A DNA stretch of 6,557 nt from assembly GCA_049366815.1 (NCBI GenBank), contig JBMNCO010000124.1:1-6557 (forward strand), written 5' to 3'. A model generated the notes under the pieces. That model had not been told where the DNA came from. It saw only the letters and a program-made list of their open reading frames with translations, and did not search any database. Positions 1 to 6,380 of this stretch are shown in pieces. The first letter of the stretch is position 1, and the number at the start of each line of letters is the position of its first letter. Source of the DNA: CAYNYM01 sp049366815. Its GTDB lineage: Bacteria; Desulfobacterota; DSM-4660; Desulfatiglandales; HGW-15. The position numbers and the translations under genes were made by a program.

Positions 1-149
1 TACCGGCCATTGGCCAGCACCATAGCGCACAAGGGCGTCTCCTCAAAAAGGACCTGACCGCTGATGGTTACTCTGTCCGTGGTGTATCCAGTGCCTGCTG
101 CCAGCAGAAACACTAAAAAGACACCACCCACTATCGTTAGTTTGTTCAT
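1..149 (-). CDS. Exported protein with CAMVLANG motif, 5' part only
   Basis: The reading frame starts at ATG 149-147 and runs off the left edge, leaving 49 codons. The visible residues begin with a signal-peptide pattern: a Lys at position 3, then a hydrophobic core (LTIVGGVFLVFLLAAGTG). They continue into a short beta-rich stretch reading VTISGQVLFEETPLCAMVLANG. A 'G.V...GTPLCAMVLANG' motif is familiar to me from exported proteins of deltaproteobacteria, near the N-terminus of the mature domain; its function is not known to me. A GAGGG ribosome-binding site lies about 10 nt upstream, and a candidate promoter is at 213-241. The protein is probably periplasmic or surface-exposed. Nothing can be said about its catalytic role because the rest lies outside the window. 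Confidence 0.7.
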   Translation of the reverse strand, partial: MNKLTIVGGVFLVFLLAAGTGYTTDRVTISGQVLFEETPLCAMVLANGR

Positions 150-212
150 TTCTTCGAACCCTCAGAATTCGGATTGGGTACAGAGAGAAAGGCGTACAAT
201 GAACGATAATGA

Positions 213-241
213 AGTTTAAGCCCTTCGGAATAAAAATTCAA
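213..241 (-). promoter_or_regulatory. Candidate sigma-70-type promoter for the leftward exported-protein gene
   Basis: On the minus strand, TTGAAT (241-236) and TAAACT (218-213) are separated by exactly 17 bp. Each hexamer matches the consensus at 4 of 6 positions. Transcription would start near 206, giving a leader of about 57 nt before the ATG at 149. The match is moderate and was found by eye. Confidence 0.35.
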
Positions 242-481
242 ATATCATCTGAATGGTTCCCCAAGCAGGCAGGATCGGCCGGAAGCAATCCTATATGAAT
301 CCGGCCCTGTTCCCTGTCCTCTCCACCTATTCCTTGCTTGCTAAATTATTGCGGTTTTCGTAAAAGGTGTATAAGGAGGCTTTCACCAATCATGAAAGCG
401 AAATGACGGCACCTGGAGCCGGGCGCAGCCTGAATGGCACAGCTTTCTGGTCATCCATGCGCTGAAAAACAAAGGTGAATT

Positions 482-619
482 ATGAATCTCATTTCATCTT
501 CAACCGTAACAATTCAGCTGTCTGAAATGCCGAAGCCGGCGGCCCCGACCGTGGGGTCTTTCTTAAAACAGGAAAACGAAGAAGCCACATCGTTGTGGTA
601 CGTTTTTGGCAACGGATAG
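482..619 (+). CDS. Possible small protein or leader peptide, 45 aa
   Basis: An ATG at 482 preceded by AAAGGTG with about 5 nt spacing opens a 45-codon frame ending at TAG 617-619. The predicted peptide is hydrophilic in its first half, with a Pro/Ala-rich centre (MPKPAAPTV). It ends in an aromatic tail, SLWYVFGNG. It has no signal peptide, Cys cluster or recognisable domain. It lies 71 nt upstream of the YbjT-like gene on the same strand, so it could be a co-transcribed small gene or an upstream leader. A GC-rich mini-hairpin (CCCC/GGGG, 543-546 and 553-556) falls inside it. The good start context is the only positive support; chance is a real alternative. Confidence 0.25.
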   Translation: MNLISSSTVTIQLSEMPKPAAPTVGSFLKQENEEATSLWYVFGNG

Positions 620-672
620 GGGTTTGAGTTGCCCCGGTATTATTCTCATGTTTGGAAATTTACAGATGGGCG

Positions 673-680
673 GGAAGGAG
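673..680 (+). promoter_or_regulatory. Ribosome-binding site deciding the start of the YbjT-like gene
   Basis: GGAAGGAG ends 10 nt before the ATG at 691. The frame is also open upstream to an ATG at 652, but that start has no Shine-Dalgarno sequence and would add 13 residues before the conserved N-terminal beta strand of the Rossmann fold. The ATG at 691 is therefore preferred; the ATG at 697, two codons on, is also possible. Confidence 0.7.
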
Positions 681-690
681 CAAGCATAAT

Positions 691-2223
691 ATGCGCATGC
701 AGCCGGTTCTCGTCACAGGTTCTACGGGGTATGTGGGCGGTAGATTGGTGCCGCAGCTTCTGTCTTCGGGGCACAGGGTGCGTGTTTTGGGCCGGTCTCT
801 TGACAAGCTCCGGTCCCGTTCCTGGGCCTCTCACTCTCTGCTGGAAATGGCTCAGGCCGATGTGCTGGACCTGGAATCCCTGAAAAAGGCCTGCCAAGGA
901 TGCTGGGCCGTTTTCTACCTCGTTCACTCCATGAACTCCCGCCACAGGGACTTTGCCGAGGCCGACCGTAAGGCGGCGATCAATATGGCCAGGGCCGCAG
1001 GCGAAGCAGGGATGGCGCGGATCATCTACCTGGGCGGGCTCGGCGAGGAGACCGACGTCCTGAGCGAGCACCTCAAGTCCCGCACCGAGGTAGCCCGGAT
1101 TCTGCAGGCCGGGAAGGTTCCCACCACTTTTCTGAGAGCCGCTATGATACTGGGCTCAGGCAGCGCCTCATTCGAGATCCTTCGCTACCTGGCGGAGCGT
1201 CTTCCGGTCATGATTACACCCCGGTGGGTCGGAAACCCCGTGCAGCCCATTGCCATTCGCAATGTGCTGAATTATCTCCAGGACTGCCTCGAGAACAAGG
1301 AAACCGTCGGCAAGACTTTCGACATCGGTGGTCCCGACGTGCTGACCTACCGGCGTCTTATGGAAATCTATGCGGAAGAGGCCGGTCTTGCAAGACGATG
1401 GATCATCCCGGTCCCTGTGCTCACACCTCGACTGAGTTCCCTCTGGATCCATCTGATAACACCTGTCCCCGCCTACATTGCCAGGCCTCTCACAGAGGGA
1501 CTCCGAAATCCCGTCGTGTGCCGTGAAAACAGCATCAGATCGCTCATTCCTCAAGACTTGATCAGCTGCCGTGAAACCATTCGTCTCGCTCTGGGGCGTA
1601 TCCACAACCAGTGCGTGGAGACCTGCTGGACGGATGCGGGACAAACTCCCTTTCCTGAATGGATCCACTGTGGGGATGCTTCCTACAGCGGAGGGGACAT
1701 TATGGAATCCGGTTACCGGATTGTTTTGGACGCCTCTCCTGAGGAGGTGTGGAACCCCATTTCTAGGATCGGAGGCGAAACGGGCTGGTACTCGGCAAAG
1801 GCTCTGTGGTTCCTAAGAGGTGCGATCGATCGCTTGGTAGGGGGGATTGGTATGCGAAGGGGGCGCCGTGACCCTGTTGGGCTCCGTGCCGGAGACGCGG
1901 TGGACTTTTTCCGGGTCCTCGAGGTGGACGAGCCTCACCATCTGCTTCTTCTGGCTGAGATGAAATTTCCCGGTGAAGCCTCACTTGAATTTACACTCCA
2001 CGCCATGAAGGAGGGCCGAACAGAGCTCCAGCAGTTGTCGCGATACGTGCCCAAGGGTCTCTTGGGGCTCCTCTACTGGTATGTTCTATATCCCTTTCAT
2101 GAATGGGTTTACCGGGGGATGCTCAAGGGTATCGCCGGGGCGGTGGAAAAACCTATTTTGGAGGGGCCGGAGCGCTTCGCTCCCAGACGCCACCACGTCT
2201 GCCACTTTGATCCCAGGGCGTGA
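691..2223 (+). CDS. YbjT-like NAD(P)-binding SDR / DUF2867 two-domain protein
   Basis: The 510-residue product has two parts. Residues 5-300 form an atypical (extended/NmrA-like) short-chain dehydrogenase domain: an N-terminal beta strand leads into the dinucleotide-binding TGSTGYVGG at 9-17. An arginine follows beta-2 (GRS, 34-36), which often indicates NADP preference. Next come YLVHSM at 76-81, LGGLGEE at 114-120 and LRAAMILGSGSASFE at 148-162. Residues about 335-485 match the DUF2867 domain. The overall order and phrases such as 'TPRWV', 'SLIPQ' and the C-terminal 'LLYWYVLYPFHEWVYRGM' correspond closely to E. coli YbjT as I remember it, a protein of similar length whose reaction is unknown. 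A soluble or membrane-associated oxidoreductase or epimerase-like enzyme is likely. The gene ends in tandem stops, TGA TAA, and converges on the exporter operon. The sequence looks intact. Confidence 0.9.
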   Translation: MRMQPVLVTGSTGYVGGRLVPQLLSSGHRVRVLGRSLDKLRSRSWASHSLLEMAQADVLDLESLKKACQGCWAVFYLVHSMNSRHRDFAEADRKAAINMARAAGEAGMARIIYLGGLGEETDVLSEHLKSRTEVARILQAGKVPTTFLRAAMILGSGSASFEILRYLAERLPVMITPRWVGNPVQPIAIRNVLNYLQDCLENKETVGKTFDIGGPDVLTYRRLMEIYAEEAGLARRWIIPVPVLTPRLSSLWIHLITPVPAYIARPLTEGLRNPVVCRENSIRSLIPQDLISCRETIRLALGRIHNQCVETCWTDAGQTPFPEWIHCGDASYSGGDIMESGYRIVLDASPEEVWNPISRIGGETGWYSAKALWFLRGAIDRLVGGIGMRRGRRDPVGLRAGDAVDFFRVLEVDEPHHLLLLAEMKFPGEASLEFTLHAMKEGRTELQQLSRYVPKGLLGLLYWYVLYPFHEWVYRGMLKGIAGAVEKPILEGPERFAPRRHHVCHFDPRA

Positions 2224-2415
2224 TAATGTGAAATGTGCCGGAAATCAGCCCGCCACTTGGAGAAAGATGAGCTGAAAATTTCCTTTGGCTGCCGGTCGCC
2301 GATCTTTATCGCCCTGGAAGCATCATCGGTATCGATGCAGTTCTTGAGACCCTCTTCGCTGACTTTCCCGGGCTGCTCTGGATCCTCGACTTTATACACA
2401 CACGCATTACTTATT

Positions 2416-3309
2416 CTAAGGATCTGCTTTTTCCCCAGGCATGTGGCGTTCGCAGATAACCTGCATGCCGATCAACGCCGTGGCAGGGGTCTCAAAGCGC
2501 AGGATGGCCTGCGCATATTTGGTGTCGAGCCGCTCAAGGCTGTCCTCTGTTCTGAAGTCGCGGGCACCGACATAGGGCGATATGGCCTCGACAATCCCTG
2601 ATCCCACATCCCGCAATGTCTCTGCTTCGCGCACCGTGAAGCGGTCCCCGATTCGAACCCGCCCCAGCCAGAAGGTCTCAAGAAAAAGGCGCACTTGTTT
2701 TTCCGAGCAACCCAAAACCAAACGGGTGAAATCTTGAGGGGTCAGGAGTTCACCAACGCGCACGTCCATCTTGTAAACCATGCCGGCAATAGGAGACCTC
2801 AAGGTCAGCTTCATTATCTCGACGCGATGCAACTCGACCTCCGCCCGGCTTGTTGCAATCTGTTGCTCTTCCAGTTTTGCCTGCAATTCGAGGCGGCTCA
2901 GTTCGAATTCCGGCGCGACCCTTTCAGACACCAACTTCTTCTTGCGACGCAAATCGTCCAGGGTCAATTCCAGTCGCCGAAGGGCTTCCTCAAGTCTCGA
3001 TTCCGCAACCCGCAGTGCCTGGCGTTCAATGTCGGCATCCAGAGTGCACAGGATTTGCCCCGCCTTCACAGGGGCTCCCTCCTTGACCAGGACCGCTGTG
3101 ACACGTCGGGCCTGCAAAGGGCCGACAAACACTTCCCGTTCCAAGGGCTCTATCAGGCCGTAGACACGCACGGGCGCCTCATCAAGGGAAGGTGCCTTTC
3201 CGAATTCCGGAGGCGCGGCAGCTTTCCGCAAAGAAACAAGAATGTACATGCTCCCCCCGATTACGACAAGCAATACAAGGAGGGCCGCGACAAGGGTGCG
3301 AGCTTTCAT
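2416..3309 (-). CDS. HlyD/DevB-type membrane-fusion (periplasmic adaptor) protein
   Basis: The 297-residue product is the adaptor of a tripartite ABC exporter, anchored in the inner membrane and reaching into the periplasm. A single N-terminal membrane segment (about 5-26) is followed by the first half of a biotinyl-lipoyl-like fold (48-92, with VLVKEGAPVKAGQILCTLD). A charged helical hairpin follows at about 93-167, rich in Leu, Glu and Arg and turning near VAPEF (131-135). The second lipoyl half is at 168-190 (LRSPIAGMVYKMDVRVGELL), then a beta-barrel region at 200-285. The hairpin helices are short, about 35 residues each. The ATG overlaps the ATPase stop as ATGA, which suggests translational coupling, and an AAAGGA lies 9 nt upstream. 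The stop is TAG, followed by TAA one codon after the next two. The exported substrate cannot be read from the sequence. Confidence 0.88.
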   Translation of the reverse strand: MKARTLVAALLVLLVVIGGSMYILVSLRKAAAPPEFGKAPSLDEAPVRVYGLIEPLEREVFVGPLQARRVTAVLVKEGAPVKAGQILCTLDADIERQALRVAESRLEEALRRLELTLDDLRRKKKLVSERVAPEFELSRLELQAKLEEQQIATSRAEVELHRVEIMKLTLRSPIAGMVYKMDVRVGELLTPQDFTRLVLGCSEKQVRLFLETFWLGRVRIGDRFTVREAETLRDVGSGIVEAISPYVGARDFRTEDSLERLDTKYAQAILRFETPATALIGMQVICERHMPGEKADP

Positions 3310-4022
3310 TGGAGGTTTTCCTTTCCTGATTGATAGCTCTCACGGGTGTCGGAGACTATCCTGCCGTTTTCCAGCTTGATAAGACGATCGGCATAGGGAA
3401 AAACGCGCGCGTCGTGAGAAACGACCACCACGATTCGTCGGTCATCAACCGCTACGCGTTTTAGGATGCCCATGACCACTTGACCGCTCCCGGCATCCAG
3501 GGCCGAGGTCGGTTCATCGCAAAGCAGAATAGAAGGATTCTTGATGAGTGCCCGCGCGATAGAAACGCGTTGTTTCATGCCGCCGGAAAGCAGCCGCGGC
3601 TGCATTGCTGAAGTGCCTTGAAGGCCGAGGGATGCCAAAATATCTTCAGCCCTTGCACGGAGTGCATCGGGCGGACGTACACCCTGGACGCCGAATGCCA
3701 ACAGGATGTTTTCCAAAACATTCAACCCCTCAATGAGCATAGGTTGCTGAAAGACGAAGCCATATTCCTTCAGACGTATGACTGCCGAGCGATTGTCGGA
3801 CAGTGGGGTGATTTCCCTTTCTTCCAGAAACATGCGCCCTTCGGAGGGTTGCAGGACCAGGCCCATTATCGAAAGGAGGGTGGTTTTCCCGCTCCCCGAT
3901 GGGCCTGCCAGCACCATCAATTCTCCGGGCGCGCATTCCAGGTCCGTAGGAAAAAGCACCCGGCGAATCTCACGTCCGTCAGAGAAGTCCCGCGCAATCC
4001 GTTGAAGTCTCAGCATGACCAT
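3306..4022 (-). CDS. ABC exporter ATP-binding protein (DevA/LolD/MacB-type)
   Basis: This 238-residue cytoplasmic ATPase would power the FtsX-type permease encoded just upstream. All nucleotide-binding motifs are present and in order: Walker A GPSGSGKTT (40-48), Q-loop FQQP (91-94), ABC signature LLSGGMKQR (144-152), Walker B ILLCDEP (165-171), D-loop SALD (173-176) and the switch histidine in SHD (202-204). Length and spacing fit the LolD/MacB/DevA subfamily that pairs with four-TM permeases. The ATG at 4022 has AGAGGG about 9 nt upstream and sits 18 nt after the permease stop; the internal ATG at 4016 is an alternative start. The gene is intact although the permease before it carries a stop codon, so either polarity is mild or the damage is recent. 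Confidence 0.95.
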   Translation of the reverse strand: MVMLRLQRIARDFSDGREIRRVLFPTDLECAPGELMVLAGPSGSGKTTLLSIMGLVLQPSEGRMFLEEREITPLSDNRSAVIRLKEYGFVFQQPMLIEGLNVLENILLAFGVQGVRPPDALRARAEDILASLGLQGTSAMQPRLLSGGMKQRVSIARALIKNPSILLCDEPTSALDAGSGQVVMGILKRVAVDDRRIVVVVSHDARVFPYADRLIKLENGRIVSDTRESYQSGKENLQ

Positions 4023-4040
4023 GGCGGTTGCCCTCTGTAG

Positions 4041-5162
4041 TCAATGAAAAACCGAAGCCGGCTCTGCTTTCAGCGCAACGCGCAAGGCGATCAGCGATCC
4101 CAAGAGGCTTACGGCAAGGGTGACACCGGCCAGAATCGGCGGCACCTGGACAGGAAAGAAGCTTGGAATAGAGGAGCCGGCCGTTGCGTTCAGAAGGGCG
4201 GACAGTAAAAGAAAACCGATGAACAAACCGATTCCGGCGATGATCAGGGCTTCACTGATGACGACCACGGCTATATCTCGTCTCCGTCCGCCCATAGCGC
4301 GCATGACGGCGAAATCGCGCGAACGTCCCAAGACACTTGTGTACATGGTCAGCGAAATGATCACGACGCCGATCAGCACGGCAATGGCGGTGGAAAAGCC
4401 GAAACTTCCGCCAATGCCCGTGTTGGTGAAATAATAGGCGCGCGTCAGGCGCGAAAGCTCAGCCGCACTGTAGACCGAACACTCGGGGAGAATGGCGCGC
4501 ATTCGATCAAGGGCGGCCCTCGGGTCAATGCCGGGCCTGAAACGAACCAGGATGGCGGAGTATCGCCCCGGTGCCGTTCGGGCGATTTCCTTGACCTTGT
4601 CCAGTGATGCGAAAACCAAAGTCCCCTGAAAACCGCGGGCACCGTCGGTCAAGGCTCCCACCCGGACGCGACGCCCTCCGATTTCGGTGACGGCTTCCAG
4701 CGCCGGGTTGCCGAGCTAGGCAAGGTCGAGGCGGTCAATGGTGACGGAGTCCAGATTGAGCAATGCACGTTCGTCCGCCTCCTCAAAGTCCCAAGGACCG
4801 CCGGCATTGCGAGGCCGCTTGATTCCCACCACGCGCACCGATTCAAAGGATCCATCCGGCGTTCGAAACAAACCGTTCCCGATCAGCATAGGTTCCGCCC
4901 AGGCAACCTCGCCGAGGCCGATGACGCGGTCAATGTAGCGGCCTGAAATCAGGTTTCCCGCGTCAACATTGCGCAAATTCGCACTGGTAATCCATGCGTC
5001 CGCTCCACTGTGATCCACCAGCACGGACATGTAGTTCAGAAGGCCGAAAAGTATGGAAAGTTGTTGACCCACAAGAAAGACAATGGCCACCACCCCCAGC
5101 AGGGCACCGGCCGTGGAGGAACGATCGTGCACAACCATACGAAAAGCGGTGAGACTACGCAC
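4041..5162 (-). pseudogene. FtsX/DevC-like ABC permease interrupted by one in-frame TAG
   Basis: This frame would encode a 373-residue inner-membrane permease, the transmembrane partner of the downstream ATPase and adaptor. Residues 1-42 give the usual opening (MRSLTAFRMVVHDRSS, then a membrane segment). A periplasmic MacB-type core domain occupies about 43-245. Three C-terminal membrane segments follow: FGFSTAIAVLIGVVIISLTM, VVISEALIIAGIGLFIGFLL and ILAGVTLAVSLLGSLIALRV. FAVMRAMGGRRRDI is the typical FtsX coupling loop. Codon 149 is TAG (4718-4716). The reading frame and family-like sequence (VTIDRLDLA, then LGNPALEAVTEIGGRRVRVGALTDG) continue on both sides without a shift. A restart at GTG 4661 would lose the first membrane segment and is unlikely to give a working protein. 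I chose GTG 5162 as the start from its Shine-Dalgarno and the family N-terminus; ATG 5204 is the alternative. Calling it a pseudogene is provisional. Confidence 0.8.
4716..4718 (-). other. In-frame TAG codon within the ABC permease
   Basis: The minus strand reads GCC TAG CTC in the permease frame. One base change from AAG, CAG, GAG, TGG, TTG, TCG or TAC/TAT would create it. In the family this stretch (a short acidic/hydrophobic segment before LG) usually carries a polar residue, so Lys, Glu or Gln is a reasonable guess for the ancestral codon. The sensor gene and the adaptor gene of the same operon both end in TAG, which argues that TAG is a working stop here. Confidence 0.85.
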
Positions 5163-6207
5163 GGGAAAGAACTCCTTGTTCCGCCCGACGATGGGCTTCA
5201 TCAAAATCCTGAATCACACAGGCGCCGACCTCTTCCAGCAAGGCTCGGCCCGGCTCGGCACCCCGGCCCCCAATGAAAATCGGAGAGCGCGGGAGGACCT
5301 CTTTCAGGAGCCGGACCAAATCGAGCGCCACGGCAAGGCGTGACAGCATGGCCAAGGAAAGAAATATCGTGTCGGGCCTGAGTGCCGAGGCGGCCTTTCC
5401 GATCTCTTTGGCAGGCAAGCTGCGCCCCAGCGAACGCACCTGCCAGCCACGCAATTCAAGAAAGGTGCCGAGGGCCAGCGGCAGGGTTTGGTGCTCGTCA
5501 AAAGGAACGCAGGAGACCAGCGCTGTGCGGTCCTTTGGGCCTACCGGCGGCGAAAGCGCTGATAAGCCCAGGATCAACCTTTGAACCGTTTCCGTAGCCA
5601 GATGCTCTTCGAAGATGGCCAATTCATTCAACTCCCAGCGCCGGCCGACTTCCGTCATGGCCGGAAGCAGCATGCCTACGATGACCTCGTGAGCCGGCAT
5701 CCCGGCAGTCATACGAGTTCGCAACAGGTCACGTGCCCCCGGGTGATCGCCCATGATCAGGCGGTCGACCAGCACGCTGATATGAGGTGCCGGGGGGGTG
5801 CCGCGCCGGCTATCGGCCTCTTGAAAAATACCTGCAAGGTTTGCCCTCAGCTCCTGCAGAGGTCTGGCCAGGATATTACATTCCGGGGGTTTGATAAGTC
5901 CCTGGACGGCGACAATCCAACTGTCAAGGAGCAAGGAAAGGGCATCCTCTCCCGGGCCCCGTGACTTCAATGCCGAGGCGTACCAGGCGGCTTCTCGGCC
6001 AAGGGCCTCTGTAAGGTTGTAGTGGTAAACCACCCGTAGGAGGGCACCGAATTCACGCACAAGCTCCAGCAATTCCGACTGCAACCCTTCGAGATCTTCA
6101 CGCCGGTGGAACTCCCATTCAACTTCGAGACGCTCCTGGACAAGCGCGGTCAACCGAGCAAAATGGTGCTCGAAGGCGGCAACTGCTGGGGTGGTCGGGT
6201 CATTCAT
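5155..6207 (-). CDS. B12-binding sensor protein with CarH/LitR-type W-x9-EH motif, no HTH
   Basis: The 350-residue soluble product has three parts. Residues 1-140 are mostly helical and charged and are not recognised. Residues about 141-220 form a B12-binding cap (methionine-synthase-like four-helix) domain, containing W191 followed nine residues later by E201-H202. Residues about 226-345 form the Rossmann-like cobalamin domain: D237-E-H239 gives the lower axial histidine, S284 sits in FLSLAMLS and G313-G314 in IFIGGRGAEPG. W-x9-EH is the hallmark of adenosylcobalamin photoreceptors of the CarH/LitR family, where Trp and His line the upper face of the cofactor. Unlike CarH, there is no N-terminal MerR helix-turn-helix. 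The Gly of the ExHxxG motif is Leu242 here. It is the first gene of the exporter operon. Start ATG 6207 has AAGGGG about 9 nt upstream. Likely a signalling protein; its output is unknown. Confidence 0.85.
   Translation of the reverse strand: MNDPTTPAVAAFEHHFARLTALVQERLEVEWEFHRREDLEGLQSELLELVREFGALLRVVYHYNLTEALGREAAWYASALKSRGPGEDALSLLLDSWIVAVQGLIKPPECNILARPLQELRANLAGIFQEADSRRGTPPAPHISVLVDRLIMGDHPGARDLLRTRMTAGMPAHEVIVGMLLPAMTEVGRRWELNELAIFEEHLATETVQRLILGLSALSPPVGPKDRTALVSCVPFDEHQTLPLALGTFLELRGWQVRSLGRSLPAKEIGKAASALRPDTIFLSLAMLSRLAVALDLVRLLKEVLPRSPIFIGGRGAEPGRALLEEVGACVIQDFDEAHRRAEQGVLSRA
5172..5177 (-). promoter_or_regulatory. Ribosome-binding site deciding the permease start
   Basis: AAGGAG lies inside the last codons of the B12-sensor gene, 9 nt before GTG 5162-5160. 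This start gives an 8-nt overlap with the sensor's TAG stop (5157-5155) and a protein opening 'RSLTAFRMVVHDRSS', as expected for FtsX-type permeases. The longer start at ATG 5204 has only a weak AGGA and would overlap the sensor by 50 nt. Confidence 0.65.
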
Positions 6208-6234
6208 CCGGTAGTACCCCTTGTCGGCTCACAA

Positions 6235-6263
6235 AATATACATGGTCACAAACCACAATCACT
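6235..6263 (-). promoter_or_regulatory. Candidate promoter of the B12-sensor/exporter operon
   Basis: On the minus strand a TATATT (6240-6235) lies about 28 nt before the sensor ATG. The hexamer 17 bp upstream (AGTGAT, 6263-6258) is a poor -35, which would fit a regulated promoter. A 7-bp direct repeat, TCACAAA on the plus strand, occurs at 6229-6235 and 6246-6252 with a 17-bp period, on both sides of the -10. This is an eye-based call. Confidence 0.3.
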
Positions 6264-6264
6264 T

Positions 6265-6295
6265 TCCATCCAGAAATACCTGATTTCTGGATGGA
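6265..6295. repeat. Perfect 13-bp inverted repeat (hairpin A)
   Basis: The arms TCCATCCAGAAAT (6265-6277) and ATTTCTGGATGGA (6283-6295) are exact reverse complements around a 5-nt loop, ACCTG. There is no T-run on either side, so it is not a classical intrinsic terminator for either strand. It lies just upstream of the candidate operon promoter. Its right arm resembles the right arm of hairpin B at 6381-6414. Confidence 0.85.
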
Positions 6296-6302
6296 GCGGT
6301 CT

Positions 6303-6380
6303 GCTATCGGCATTCAGCGCTCAGCCTAATGCCTTGTCTTTGCATAGCTTTTGCTGATAGCTGATCGCTGAGGGCTGTTA
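6303..6380. repeat. Opposed degenerate GCTGA heptad repeats
   Basis: On the plus strand four consecutive 7-mers begin at 6353: GCTGATA, GCTGATC, GCTGAGG and GCTGTTA, ending at 6380. On the minus strand three similar 7-mers read from 6325 down to 6305: GCTGAGC, GCTGAAT and GCCGATA. The two sets face each other across a spacer of about 27 nt, so the transcript could form a long imperfect stem. Tandem order is seen directly; function is unknown. Confidence 0.6.

Larger units (their letters stand above)
150..690. other. Intergenic region between divergent genes, 541 nt
   Basis: This stretch separates the leftward exported-protein gene from the rightward YbjT-like gene and is poorer in GC than the genes. 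It holds the candidate leftward promoter at 213-241 and a weak small ORF at 482-619. A Shine-Dalgarno-like AAGGAGG at 374-380 is followed by an ATG at 392 that opens only a four-codon frame. A 6-bp inverted repeat (GGCAAC/GTTGCC) lies at 608-613 and 628-633. No convincing promoter for the rightward gene was found; TATTAT at 638-643 is the best -10-like hexamer but has no matching -35. I recognise no tRNA, riboswitch or insertion sequence here. Confidence 0.6.

Noticed and set aside
374..394. AAGGAGG followed by ATG as a gene start in the left intergenic region
   Set aside because: The frame closes after four codons (MKAK), and an overlapping second ATG gives only 20 codons. The shared 11-mer with the right end of the window is of a length expected by chance.
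543..563. Intrinsic terminator (CCCC/GGGG followed by TCTTTCTT)
   Set aside because: The stem is only 4-5 bp and the T-run is interrupted, and no gene ends upstream on the plus strand.
482..883. A second in-frame TAG readthrough joining the 45-codon ORF to the open frame at 629-883
   Set aside because: The frame after TAG 617 becomes rich in Cys and Trp and overlaps the YbjT-like gene out of frame, as expected for a shadow. It does not support TAG recoding.
646..1668. Long minus-strand ORFs opposite the YbjT-like gene
   Set aside because: These are antisense shadows with no start signals, family features or plausible composition.
2109..2399. Minus-strand ORF of 96 codons downstream of the adaptor gene (VYKVEDPEQPGKVSEEG...)
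   Set aside because: It begins only at a GTG with no ribosome-binding site, runs 115 nt antisense into the end of the YbjT-like gene and resembles no family I know. The first 58 residues look protein-like in composition, so a remnant cannot be excluded, but support is too weak.
4041..4661. Separate short permease gene starting at GTG 4661
   Set aside because: There is no convincing ribosome-binding site. The residues between the TAG and this GTG are family-like in the same frame, and the product would lack the first membrane segment.
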